64,000 nt of DNA from Desulfosarcina widdelii (GTDB lineage: Bacteria > Desulfobacterota > Desulfobacteria > Desulfobacterales > Desulfosarcinaceae). This document shows, piece after piece, positions 1-8,324 of the stretch. A program made the position numbers and the translations under genes. The notes below the pieces were generated by a model. It had not been told where the DNA came from. It did not search any database and saw only the letters and a program-made list of their open reading frames with translations. The DNA lies in NCBI RefSeq assembly GCF_009688965.1, contig NZ_AP021875.1, forward strand, positions 1-64,000, read 5' to 3'. Positions within the stretch are counted from its first letter, which is position 1. Every line of letters starts with the position of its first letter.

Positions 1-100
1 CAGATAATTACTCAAAATTACATATTTCGTGCCAATCGACGTGGTTTTTTTTAAAGGCGTACCAAATAACGTAATGCGCTGAAGGTAATTTATTTTTTAA

Positions 101-1441
101 ATGGAACAGATCTGGACGACAGTCAAATCCCTGCTCAAGGAAAAAATTCCCGGTCACAGTTACCGCATGTGGATTGAGCCCATTACACCATGCCAATACG
201 AAGAGGGTGAAATCGTTTTATCCTGTCCGAATTTGTTTTCGAAAAAGCGCGTTGTCGATCATTATGGCAGATTGATCGAGAACGCCGTTTCCCATGCGGC
301 CGGCAAAACCCTTAAGGTTCGCCTGGTGGTTCGTTCCGACCCCAAAGAAGATCGCCGGCCAACCTTTGCCGACCGACAGATGAAACTGCCGGAGATGGAT
401 ACGGCCTACACCGGCGGACGGTTTTTGAGAAAAGATTTTACCTTCGATCAGTTTGTCGTCGGCAAAAACAGCGATTTTGCATATTCGGCGGCCCTGTCCC
501 TTGCGGCCCGCAATCGGGGCACCCAGAACGCTCTTTACCTGCTTTCGAAAACCGGCCTGGGCAAAAGCCACCTGTCACAAGCCGTTGGGCATCATATTCT
601 CCAGACGTTCCCAGATGAGCGGGTCTGCTATATCACGGCCGAAGACTTTATGAACGAGATGACCGATTCCTATCGAAACAGCAGTCTTCACCGTTTCAAA
701 GAGAAATATCGCAGGAACTGCGACGTACTTTTGCTGGAGGACGTACAATTTTTAAGCGGCAAAAACGGCACCCAGCAGGAGTTGTCCAACACCCTGGAGT
801 CGTTGATGAACGCCAACAAAAAAATCATCTACTCCAGTTCCTACCTGCCGTCGGACATTCCCAAACTCGATGAAAAACTCAGATCGCGGCTTTGCTGCGG
901 ATTGATTTCCAAAATTGAATCGCCGGATTACAAGACGCGGGTTCGAATTCTCGAACGCACGGTCCGGTCCGGTGGGTACAGTGTTCCCGATCAGGTTGTC
1001 CAATACTTGGCGTCCGAGCTGACCGACGATGTGCGGCAACTGAAAAGCGGGCTGATCGGTGTCACCGCCCAGGCCTCACTGTTGGGGTCTGAAGTGGACC
1101 TTGACCTGGCGCGCAGGGTTGTCAAGAACATTGTGGCCTCGCGGGAGGGAATTACCCTTGACTCCATTAAGCGACTGGTATGCAAGTACTACAATGTCAC
1201 CTTGACGGACTTGGTGTCCCGGTCACGGCGTCAGGCCATTGTCCGACCGCGCCAGGTGGCCATGTATCTCTCCCGGGAATACACTGAGCATTCCCTGCAA
1301 ACCATCGGAAAAAGCTTCAACCGCTATCACGCAACCACCTTGCACGCCCTGAAAATGGTTGAGAAGGGGATCAAAGAGAACGGTCCCGTTCAAAAACACG
1401 TTGCTTTCCTGTCCGAACGACTGGAGAAGGGAAAACATTGA
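101..1441 (+). CDS. dnaA: DnaA-type replication initiator, divergent
   Basis: 446-residue protein with DnaA architecture. Domain I (about residues 1-70) has the W..i.P pattern, followed by a linker, an AAA+ domain and a C-terminal helix-turn-helix domain. It would bind origin DNA and load the helicase DnaB, encoded nearby. Several signatures deviate from the family as I know it: the P-loop reads SKTGLGKSH instead of the usual GGxGLGKTH; Walker B is LLLEDVQF with Glu in place of the first Asp; and the DNA-binding signature normally like GRDHTTVLHA reads NRYHATTLHA. The arginine-finger motif LRSR is kept. No dnaN follows, and the next gene is convergent. It could be the sole initiator or a DnaA paralogue. 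Family assignment is firm; the role as main initiator is inferred. Confidence 0.9.
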   Translation: MEQIWTTVKSLLKEKIPGHSYRMWIEPITPCQYEEGEIVLSCPNLFSKKRVVDHYGRLIENAVSHAAGKTLKVRLVVRSDPKEDRRPTFADRQMKLPEMDTAYTGGRFLRKDFTFDQFVVGKNSDFAYSAALSLAARNRGTQNALYLLSKTGLGKSHLSQAVGHHILQTFPDERVCYITAEDFMNEMTDSYRNSSLHRFKEKYRRNCDVLLLEDVQFLSGKNGTQQELSNTLESLMNANKKIIYSSSYLPSDIPKLDEKLRSRLCCGLISKIESPDYKTRVRILERTVRSGGYSVPDQVVQYLASELTDDVRQLKSGLIGVTAQASLLGSEVDLDLARRVVKNIVASREGITLDSIKRLVCKYYNVTLTDLVSRSRRQAIVRPRQVAMYLSREYTEHSLQTIGKSFNRYHATTLHALKMVEKGIKENGPVQKHVAFLSERLEKGKH

Positions 1442-1558
1442 CGGATTATATAAATAGCCGTTACGGCAGGTATTCGTAAATCCGAGAAGTTTGAAAAAGG
1501 CGGTTGGGCAGGGCGGGCCTCTCGATGGGCAGTGGGCGCGATTTCTCTCTTTATTTTC

Positions 1559-1756
1559 CTAATTCATTTTTACGACCATTCCGCTGGCCGAAACCAGTTC
1601 TTCCAAAATTTCGTAGCGTTCGTTCTGATCCTTTTCAATAGCGCAACGCAGGTTCAGCGCGCATCTTTTTAAGCATATGGGATCGTTGCTCCGGTATCTT
1701 CCGAAACAACCCAAGTAGTTGTCCAGCGAGAATTCCATTTCCCGATCCATCGTCAT
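1559..1756 (-). CDS. small cysteine-containing protein
   Basis: 65-residue ORF read just after suhB on the same strand; its start lies 7 bases past the suhB stop, with AGGA about 6 bases upstream. It has four cysteines in a short stretch (CFGRY, DPICLKRC, LRCAI), suggesting metal binding or a small Fe-S or zinc fold. I do not recognise a named family. The tight spacing to suhB and a usable ribosome site support it as a real gene in that transcript. Confidence 0.5.
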   Translation of the reverse strand: MTMDREMEFSLDNYLGCFGRYRSNDPICLKRCALNLRCAIEKDQNERYEILEELVSASGMVVKMN

Positions 1757-1762
1757 CAGGTC

Positions 1763-2536
1763 CTATAACTCAAGTAGTTTTAGAAGATCGTCATGAATAC
1801 GATCATTGGTGCATGCTATTTCATCATCGTCGATGCAATAAGGGGCGCCCGAGAAAACCGTGGTGCGGGCTCCGGCTTCCGAGGCGATGATAAATCCGGC
1901 GGCTGTATCCCAGGGCTTCAGGTGTTGCTCCCAGAATCCCTCAAAACGCCCGCAGGCCACATAGCAAAGGTCCAGTGCCGCGGAGCCCAACCGCCTGACT
2001 CCCTGAGAGGCGGCCAGGCAGCGGCCAAAACGGGCCATCAAAGTCTCGAACAGGGTCTGATGGTCATAAGGAAAGCCGGTAACAAGCAGACTGTCGGTCA
2101 ATACAGCCTTATCCGAAACCGTGATCGGTGTCCCGTTCAGTTGTGCGCCTTCGCCTTTCAGACCAACGAACAACTCTCCTGTCAGGGGCGCCAGCACGAA
2201 TCCGGCCAAAACCTCATCGGCCACCGCAAAAGCGATGGAGACGCAAAACAAGGGCAGATTGTGAACAAAATTGGTGGTGCCGTCCAGCGGGTCGATAATC
2301 CAGCGTCTGTCGCTGCCTTCCCGGATTCCGCTTTCTTCGGCAAGAATGGCATGCTCTGGAAATGCTCGGGCGATGGTTTCGATGATGGCCGCCTCGGATC
2401 GAAGATCCGCATCGGTAACCAGATCGATGGCCTCTTTTTTGCGGACGGAGCGCAGTTTTCCGAAATGCTCCCTCAGCTCTTTGGCGCCGTTGACGGCGGA
2501 GGCGACCCCCACCCGTTTGATCCGTTGCATGTCCAT
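1763..2536 (-). CDS. suhB: inositol-1-monophosphatase family phosphatase
   Basis: 257-residue member of the lithium-sensitive, Mg-dependent phosphatase family that hydrolyses inositol phosphates and related sugar phosphates. Metal-binding signatures are complete: AEESG, then DPLDGTTNF near the middle, and WDTAAGFI near the C-terminus. Length matches the family. In enterobacteria SuhB also works in rRNA antitermination; that role cannot be judged here. It is transcribed in the same direction as the hflX-dnaB block upstream but separated by about 95 bases. Confidence 0.9.
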   Translation of the reverse strand: MDMQRIKRVGVASAVNGAKELREHFGKLRSVRKKEAIDLVTDADLRSEAAIIETIARAFPEHAILAEESGIREGSDRRWIIDPLDGTTNFVHNLPLFCVSIAFAVADEVLAGFVLAPLTGELFVGLKGEGAQLNGTPITVSDKAVLTDSLLVTGFPYDHQTLFETLMARFGRCLAASQGVRRLGSAALDLCYVACGRFEGFWEQHLKPWDTAAGFIIASEAGARTTVFSGAPYCIDDDEIACTNDRIHDDLLKLLEL

Positions 2537-2631
2537 AAGAGATTACATCTATAAGCTTATTGGCGGACATGTCAACCGAATTGTATCCGTACGCGTCCAT
2601 CGAAATCGATCATCGATGTTTGCCCAATCCC

Positions 2632-4281
2632 CTAATCCGATACTGTCTCCTTCCAACCGAACCCTTCCACCGTGGCCTGCATGGTTTCCGTTAACGGTTT
2701 CAACGTCGAGCGGTCCAAAGCGCTGACCGCAATGCCGCCCAAACGTCGGGTCAACTCCCGACACTGTTCACGATCAACCCGGTCGATTTTGTTGAGCACC
2801 CGAATAACGGCTATGCGATTCAGGTCCAACTCAGCGAGGATAGTTTCCACGGAGCGGATCTGATCCGGGTGGCGCGGATTGCTGATGTCGATGACGTGCA
2901 GCAGCAGGTCGGCATTTTCAAGTTCTTCCAGGGTGGCTTTAAAGGCGGCCATCAACTCCTTGGGCAGATCACGGATAAACCCCACGGTGTCGGTGACGAT
3001 CACTTCAATATCCCTGGGAAACCGCAACCGCCGGCTGGAAGGATCCAAGGTGGCGAACAATTTATCTTCCGCCAGAACCCGGCTCTGGGTCAACTGGTTG
3101 AGCAGGGTCGATTTGCCCGCATTTGTGTAGCCGATGATGGAGATGATGGGAAGGCCTTTTTTGCTGCGCCGCCTTCTCTGCTGGCTGCGATTTTTCTGGA
3201 CGGTGGCCACTGCCCGTTCCAGATGCCGTATGCGGTCCCTGGCCCTTCTGCGGTTGATTTCAAGCCGGGTTTCACCCGGACCGCGACCGCCGATGCCGCC
3301 GGTGAGTCGAGACATGGCGGTGTCCTTGGTCACCAGTCGGGGCAGAAGGTATTTCAACTGCGCCAGTTCCACCTGCAGTTTGCCTTCACGGCTCCGGGCG
3401 CGCTGGGCGAAGATGTCCAGGATCAGCTGGGTCCGGTCGATCACTTTGATTTCCGTCCGGTCGGCAATGGATCGGATCTGGGAAGGATTGAGTTCCTGAT
3501 CGAAGACGAGCATGGTTGCCCCCCGGTGAAGGGCCATGATGGCAAGCTCTTCCAGTTTCCCGCTACCCATGAGAAAACGGGGATCGGGCTTTTTACGCTG
3601 TTGCAAGATGGTGTCCAGGACGGTGATGTTGGCCGTGCGGGTCAGTTCCTTGAGTTCGTCCAGCGAGTGGACAGCAATTTTCCGCGGGCCGGTAAAAACG
3701 CTGACCAAAAGGGCACGCTCGGTTCCCGGAAGGTGGGCGGCCTGTTCCTTTTTGCGGGCCAGTTCGTCTTCCAGCGCCTGGATCAGGCCGACGCAGTCCA
3801 TTTCGGGTTCGAAGGGCAAAACCGGCGGCATGATCCGGTAAGGGGCGGTTTCGCTGGCCCCAGGAAGAATGTGCGCCCAATGGATTCGATCCGGTGTACC
3901 GGTGGCTGTCATGGTAATGACGGCCATGAGATCCAGCCGCAAAAGCGCCAGATCCGTCAGGTCGTCTTTGGTGAGTTGCGTGTCGGTCAGGGTGGTGTGA
4001 ACGCATCGAATACCGCGCAGCCGGTCGGGAGCCAGTCGATATTCTCTCAAATCGGGAATCAGAATACGGTCCACCTCGCCCAAAAGTACGAGAACAACCT
4101 TTCCCTGACGGTCGATGAGAAGGCCGATCTGACGGCCGATTTCCATGGAGAGGGTACATATATCCCGGCAGACTTCGTAAGAGAGGATTGACTGAGGGGG
4201 GACCCTTCGGCGCCCCAGATTTTCCAGCCGTTTGATTTGACTGGCTTTGAGTCCTAGCCTGCTGCCGTAAACGGATCTCAT
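2632..4281 (-). CDS. hflX: ribosome-associated GTPase HflX
   Basis: 549-residue GTPase. The N-terminal about 360 residues form the HflX-specific region with a coiled, Arg-rich helix (GGRGPGETRLE just before it). The G domain follows, with G1 IGYTNAGKST, G3 DTVGFI and G4 NKID. HflX binds the 50S subunit and splits stalled or hibernating 70S ribosomes. It is longer than E. coli HflX (426 residues), with an extra N-terminal section as in many delta-proteobacterial homologues. Its start overlaps the dnaB stop by 4 bases, so the two are translationally coupled. Confidence 0.93.
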   Translation of the reverse strand: MRSVYGSRLGLKASQIKRLENLGRRRVPPQSILSYEVCRDICTLSMEIGRQIGLLIDRQGKVVLVLLGEVDRILIPDLREYRLAPDRLRGIRCVHTTLTDTQLTKDDLTDLALLRLDLMAVITMTATGTPDRIHWAHILPGASETAPYRIMPPVLPFEPEMDCVGLIQALEDELARKKEQAAHLPGTERALLVSVFTGPRKIAVHSLDELKELTRTANITVLDTILQQRKKPDPRFLMGSGKLEELAIMALHRGATMLVFDQELNPSQIRSIADRTEIKVIDRTQLILDIFAQRARSREGKLQVELAQLKYLLPRLVTKDTAMSRLTGGIGGRGPGETRLEINRRRARDRIRHLERAVATVQKNRSQQRRRRSKKGLPIISIIGYTNAGKSTLLNQLTQSRVLAEDKLFATLDPSSRRLRFPRDIEVIVTDTVGFIRDLPKELMAAFKATLEELENADLLLHVIDISNPRHPDQIRSVETILAELDLNRIAVIRVLNKIDRVDREQCRELTRRLGGIAVSALDRSTLKPLTETMQATVEGFGWKETVSD

Positions 4282-5639
4282 TCAGTGGCCAGATTTTCGA
4301 AGCGGGTATAGGATTTTAAAAACGCCAGGGGGGCCATGCCCGTTGGGCCGTTGCGCTGCTTGGCCAGAATGATTTCCGCCGTGCCGCGGTTGGGGTTGTT
4401 CTCATCCCGATTATAGACCTCGTCGCGGTAGATGAAGGCCACCAGGTCGGCGTCCTGTTCCAGGGCGCCGGACTCTCGCAAATCGGAAAGCTGCGGGCGC
4501 TTGTCGCTGCGTTCTTCAAGCTTGCGGTTGAGCTGGGACAGGGCGACAACCGGTATGTTCAACTCCTTGGCCAGAATTTTCAGCGAACGGGAAATGTCCG
4601 AGATTTCGAGGTCCCGGCGTTCGATATTGGCATTGCCCCGCATCAACTGAAGGTAATCGACGATAATCAACCCCAGGCCCCGGTCCATTTTCATGCGCAT
4701 GGATTTGGTGCGGATGGAGGTGGTGGAGATGTCCGGCGAATCGTCGATGAAGATGGGAGCCTCGGTGAGCCGGCCGGCGGCGTCGGTAATCCGGTTCCAG
4801 TCCTCCTTGTTCAAAAAGCCGCTGCGGATCCGCGACGAGTCGACCCGGGCTTCAGCGCACAGCATACGCATGGAGAGCTGTTCTTTGGACATTTCAAGGG
4901 AGAAGATGGCCACCGGTACATTGCCTTCGATGGCGGCATTGCGGGCCATGTTGAGGGCGAAAGCGGTTTTACCCATGGCCGGACGGGCCGCCAGGATGAT
5001 CAGATCGGAGTTCTGAAATCCGGAGGTCAACGCGTCCAGTTTGGAAAATCCGGTCGTGACCCCGGTGACCAAGGCACGGTTGCCCTGTCTCTCTTCGAGC
5101 GCATCGATGTTGGATTCGATGATTTTGCTGATGGGAAAAAAGGCCTGTTTGGTTTTTCCCTCGGAGAGTTCGAAAACGGCACTCTGGGCGAATTCGAGAA
5201 CGTTGTCCACTTCGCCGCGGTCCTCGAAGCAGCGTTGGGTAATGGTGTTGGACCGTTCGATGAGCAACCGCAGGATCGCTTTGTCGTGAATGATCCGGGC
5301 GTAATGGTGCGCATTGACCGCCATGGGCACCGTATCTACCAGCCGGGCCAGGTACGCGGACCCGCCGATTTTTTCCAACTCGTTTTTTTCCTTGAGCCGG
5401 TTGCTCAGGGTGACCAGATCGACGGGTTCGCTTTTGGCGTAAAGAGTCTCGATGGCGGAAAAGATGATTTTGTGGGCGGTTTTGTAAAAATCGTCCGCGG
5501 ATAGAATTTCAAGGATGTCGATAAGGGTGCTGTTGTCGATCAGAATGGCGCTGAGAATCGATTCCTCCGCCTCGATGCTTTGGGGTGGAAGCTTGTTGAG
5601 TGCAAGATCCTGCAATGGGGGATGCTGGGGGTCGGGCAT
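4278..5639 (-). CDS. dnaB: replicative DNA helicase DnaB
   Basis: 453-residue hexameric 5'-3' helicase of the replication fork. The N-terminal primase-interacting domain (PPQSIEAEESIL) covers about residues 15-150. The RecA-like motor follows with Walker A AARPAMGKTAFA, Walker B LIIVDYLQLM and a DnaB-type arginine region (SQLNRKLEER). Length is typical. The gene sits downstream of rplI on the same strand, the common bacterial rpsF-rpsR-rplI-dnaB order, and is coupled by a 4-base overlap to hflX. A strong hairpin lies in the short gap between rplI and dnaB. Confidence 0.96.
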   Translation of the reverse strand: MPDPQHPPLQDLALNKLPPQSIEAEESILSAILIDNSTLIDILEILSADDFYKTAHKIIFSAIETLYAKSEPVDLVTLSNRLKEKNELEKIGGSAYLARLVDTVPMAVNAHHYARIIHDKAILRLLIERSNTITQRCFEDRGEVDNVLEFAQSAVFELSEGKTKQAFFPISKIIESNIDALEERQGNRALVTGVTTGFSKLDALTSGFQNSDLIILAARPAMGKTAFALNMARNAAIEGNVPVAIFSLEMSKEQLSMRMLCAEARVDSSRIRSGFLNKEDWNRITDAAGRLTEAPIFIDDSPDISTTSIRTKSMRMKMDRGLGLIIVDYLQLMRGNANIERRDLEISDISRSLKILAKELNIPVVALSQLNRKLEERSDKRPQLSDLRESGALEQDADLVAFIYRDEVYNRDENNPNRGTAEIILAKQRNGPTGMAPLAFLKSYTRFENLATE

Positions 5640-5659
5640 GAATCGTTTTTCCGGTACAA

Positions 5660-5691
5660 GCCGGGAGCCTCAGGCTAAAAAGGCTCCCGGC
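5660..5691 (-). other. strong intra-operon hairpin between rplI and dnaB
   Basis: Perfect 11-bp arms, GCCGGGAGCCT and AGGCTCCCGGC, with a 10-base loop. No T-run follows on the minus strand, so it is not a classical rho-independent terminator. It could be an mRNA processing or stability element that separates ribosomal-protein from helicase expression, or a partial terminator. Confidence 0.6.
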
Positions 5692-5704
5692 GATCCGTTT
5701 GGAA

Positions 5705-6154
5705 TCAGGCTTCTTCGGGAACCACTTCGACGGTAATTTCAGGTTCGACACCTTGGTAAACACGGACGGGAACCTTGAATGTGCCGATGGTCTTGATGGG
5801 TTCGGTGAGCAGCACCATTCGCTTCTCGACCTCGACTTCCTCTTTTTTCAGGGCGTCGATGATGTCCCGAACGGTCACGGAGCCGTACAGTTTGTCCGCT
5901 TCATGGACCTTGGAAGCGATGGTCACCGAAACGGCCTCAAGGCGGGCGGCCATCTCTTTTGCAAACTCTTTTTCCTTGGCGATCTGCAGTTCAAACTTGG
6001 CCTTCTCCTGCTCGAGAATTTTACGCTGCTGAGGGGTGGCCGGGACCGCTTTTCCCTGGGGAAGCAGGTAGTTGCGGGCATATCCGTCTGCCACGTTGAC
6101 TTCGCTGCCGATGATGCCCAAAGAACTGATGGTTTCCTTTAAAATGACTTTCAT
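5705..6154 (-). CDS. rplI: 50S ribosomal protein L9
   Basis: 149 residues, standard length. The start was chosen at the ATG with GGAGG 5 bases upstream; a longer in-frame extension is not needed. It has the typical N-terminal MKVIL..DV..LG..G..V.V..GYARN(Y)L-P signature of L9, followed by the long connecting helix and a C-terminal domain. L9 binds the base of the L1 stalk on 23S rRNA and helps frame maintenance. It belongs to the rpsF-rpsR-DUF2232-rplI-dnaB run. Confidence 0.96.
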   Translation of the reverse strand: MKVILKETISSLGIIGSEVNVADGYARNYLLPQGKAVPATPQQRKILEQEKAKFELQIAKEKEFAKEMAARLEAVSVTIASKVHEADKLYGSVTVRDIIDALKKEEVEVEKRMVLLTEPIKTIGTFKVPVRVYQGVEPEITVEVVPEEA

Positions 6155-6185
6155 GCGTTCCTCCAAAAAAGGCCCGTCTCGACGA

Positions 6186-7157
6186 TTACGCCGGCGGGTC
6201 CGGTTCGTGCTTATGGGTGTCAAGCTTTCTAAAATTGATCCACATGTCAAAAAGGCCGATGCAGATGACGACCAGCAAAAAGAGCTGCTGGAAAGCGATC
6301 ATGGTATACAAAACGACACGAATCGTTCGTGGCAGCTTCTTTTTCTCAAAGTAGAACGAGACAATGCCAATGCCCTGGATGAAATAGACCGTCAGGAGCA
6401 CCAGCAAACCGTTGATTCCGATCAACCGGATGTCCATATTCGGGACGAGGGTCATCAGCCCGCAGCCGATAACGCCCCAGACCAGAGGGTCGGGAGCGCG
6501 CCAGTGATTGAGCCGGCCGAAATCCGGGTAAAACAGGCCCCGCCGGGTCATGATCGCCCGGGCGGCAATCAGGTTGGTCCAGGCCACGAAAAGGGTCGAC
6601 GCCGCTGCCAACGACGGCAATATGCGTATCAGCACATATTGAATCCGGTCCAAAGACGCGGTAATGGCGTCGATGGTTTCCTGGGGAATGCCGATCCCTT
6701 TATACAACTCCAGGGACAATTTCAGGTTGGTGGCCACATATGTGGAAACCAGCGTGTACAATCCCGTTTGGTTGACCATGCCGAACAGCACGATCCCGAC
6801 CAGACCGGCGCCCAGAACGATGCCGCACACGGACAGAATGGTCATCTCGACGGAGACTTCTTTTTCAAACATCTCACTCATGACAAATCCAAGGAGCATC
6901 AATCCGAAAAAAAAGAAGATGTCCATGGTCAGGCCGCCGAAAACCAGGCTCATTACCGCAATGGACACCAGTGGAACGATCATACCATGGCGTCGGCCCA
7001 GTTTTGCCCGGTAGAACAGAACGGGCAGCGGAATGAAAAGGGAGAAGAGGAATCCGACAACCGGCATGAGGACCGCAAGGCTGAAAATAGTCAGGGTCGC
7101 CGTGACGCCGGTAGCAATATCTTTCGATAATCCGCTATGAATGGGCCACGGCGTCAT
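6186..7157 (-). CDS. DUF2232 (YybS-like) integral membrane protein
   Basis: About 323 residues, mostly hydrophobic with roughly 8-9 predicted membrane segments and few charged loops. The start was placed at the ATG with AGGAG 6 bases upstream; an in-frame ATG lies 7 codons earlier. DUF2232/YybS proteins commonly sit between rpsR and rplI/dnaB in this kind of operon, as here. They resemble ECF-transporter S components in topology, but no substrate is established. It acts in the inner membrane. Confidence 0.8.
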   Translation of the reverse strand: MTPWPIHSGLSKDIATGVTATLTIFSLAVLMPVVGFLFSLFIPLPVLFYRAKLGRRHGMIVPLVSIAVMSLVFGGLTMDIFFFFGLMLLGFVMSEMFEKEVSVEMTILSVCGIVLGAGLVGIVLFGMVNQTGLYTLVSTYVATNLKLSLELYKGIGIPQETIDAITASLDRIQYVLIRILPSLAAASTLFVAWTNLIAARAIMTRRGLFYPDFGRLNHWRAPDPLVWGVIGCGLMTLVPNMDIRLIGINGLLVLLTVYFIQGIGIVSFYFEKKKLPRTIRVVLYTMIAFQQLFLLVVICIGLFDMWINFRKLDTHKHEPDPPA

Positions 7158-7222
7158 CCGTTTCTCCTGGTGTTGCACGTTTGCTTCCGATCATCGTGCC
7201 GCCCGGTTATAAATACTAAGGG

Positions 7223-7486
7223 CTACAGATCGTATGTCCCCACGTAGGGCAGCAGGGCAATGGTCCGTGCCCGTTTGATTGCATGGGTCAGGGCGCGCTG
7301 ATGTTTGGCACAGGCACCCGAGATCCTTCGCGGTATGATTTTGCCCCGTTCGGTGATGAAGTATTTCAACGTCTTGGGGTCTTTGTAGTCGATGACGAGG
7401 CTCTGGTCGGCACAAAAACGGCAGACTTTGCGCCGATGAAAAATTCTTCTCTTCTTTCTTCTGGGACGGGGTTTGGAGATGGCCAT
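7223..7486 (-). CDS. rpsR: 30S ribosomal protein S18
   Basis: 87 residues with the S18 pattern: basic N-terminus (RPRRKKRR), CRFC pair, DYKD and [11 protein letters not shown]..., ending in a helical tail. S18 pairs with S6 on the platform of the 30S subunit; rpsF lies 3 bases upstream in the same transcript. The Cys-containing form is the zinc-binding type. Confidence 0.97.
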   Translation of the reverse strand: MAISKPRPRRKKRRIFHRRKVCRFCADQSLVIDYKDPKTLKYFITERGKIIPRRISGACAKHQRALTHAIKRARTIALLPYVGTYDL

Positions 7487-7489
7487 GGG

Positions 7490-7948
7490 TTACTCCTCTT
7501 TGTTTTCTTCAGTGGGTTCATCACTCTCGGCGGGTGCTGCATCCTCGGCAGGCGCCTGTGTTTCCGCGGGCGGCTCGGATTGCTCGGCCGATTCAGCGGC
7601 GGACTGCTTCTCGGCAGCCTCTTTTTCCGCCAGTTCCGCCTTGATGGCATCCAGATCCGCCTCGTTGTCCAGCAGAACCGTCATGAATTTCATGACCTTG
7701 TCGTCGATTCTGAAGAATCGCTCCATCTCCTGGATCAAGGCGCCGTCGCCACAGAAATCGAACCTGACGTAATGTCCCCGGCTTTTCTTTTTGATCTCAT
7801 AGGCCAGCTTCTTGGTTCCCCAGTCCTCCGTTTCGATCAAGAACCCCTCGTACTGAGGGATCAGATCGTTGACCCGTTCGAAGATCGGCGCTTCGGTCTC
7901 CTTCGACAGGTCGGGATCGATAATCACGATCGTTTCGTACCGCCTCAT
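7490..7948 (-). CDS. rpsF: 30S ribosomal protein S6 with acidic C-terminal tail
   Basis: 152 residues. The first about 100 form the S6 fold (MRRYETIVIIDPDLS at the start; W.T.KLAYEIKK and GHYVRFDF in the middle). The last about 50 residues are a low-complexity Ala/Glu/Pro/Ser tail, acidic and probably disordered. E. coli S6 also has an acidic tail, but this one is longer. First gene of the rpsF-rpsR block; AGGAGG precedes the start. Confidence 0.95.
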   Translation of the reverse strand: MRRYETIVIIDPDLSKETEAPIFERVNDLIPQYEGFLIETEDWGTKKLAYEIKKKSRGHYVRFDFCGDGALIQEMERFFRIDDKVMKFMTVLLDNEADLDAIKAELAEKEAAEKQSAAESAEQSEPPAETQAPAEDAAPAESDEPTEENKEE

Positions 7949-8032
7949 AAAACCTCCTTTTGGCTGTATAGCCCCGGTGCGGTCCGGAGCAAGGATTAAG
8001 ATGATTCCAATGGAATCGTTAAAAAACTAATT

Positions 8033-8062
8033 TTAATACCATTAAGATGAAAAAACTGTCAA
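8033..8062 (-). promoter_or_regulatory. candidate sigma-70 promoter of the rpsF operon
   Basis: On the minus strand TTGACA (8062-8057) is followed after 18 bases by TATTAA (8038-8033), about 85 bases upstream of the rpsF start. The position and -35 match are good; the start site is inferred only. Confidence 0.6.
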
Positions 8063-8098
8063 TGGTCAATTACAAGCCGCTTTTTATCGGAGAACCAT

Positions 8099-8124
8099 AA
8101 AAAAAGGGGCGGCGCTGCCGTCCC
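8099..8124 (-). terminator. rho-independent terminator of tRNA-Lys
   Basis: Minus-strand stem GGGACGGC / GCCGCCCC with loop AGC, followed by seven T. It lies directly after the 3' end of tRNA-Lys(CUU). Confidence 0.8.
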
Positions 8125-8137
8125 TTGGCAAATTCGT

Positions 8138-8214
8138 TGGTGGGCCGTGAAGGAATCGAACCTTCAACCTACTGATTAAGAGTCAGGTGCTCTGCCTAGT
8201 TGAGCTAACGGCCC
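8138..8214 (-). tRNA. tRNA-Lys(CUU)
   Basis: Cloverleaf on the minus strand: acceptor GGGCCGT/ACGGCCC, D-arm TAGCTCA, anticodon loop CTCTTAA giving anticodon CUU, T-arm GGTTCGATTCC, and an encoded CCA end. A second lysine tRNA (UUU) lies at 26.4 kb. Confidence 0.96.
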
Positions 8215-8324
8215 CTGTGTGCTGATGAAACAAAAGCGTCTCTTAACAGTCGGTTTGCTGGTTGTCAATGCCTTTTTTAGAGCCCAAAAATACGCGGGAC
8301 GGTTTCCCCCTGGCATTGTGGGGG

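Noticed and set aside
1..100. Chromosomal origin next to dnaA
   Set aside because: No DnaA boxes (TTATNCACA) or AT-rich repeats are visible in these 100 bases; the rest of the upstream region is outside the window.
2869..4191. Long plus-strand ORF of 440 codons opposite hflX
   Set aside because: A mirror of the hflX coding frame; hflX has all GTPase motifs, this one has none.
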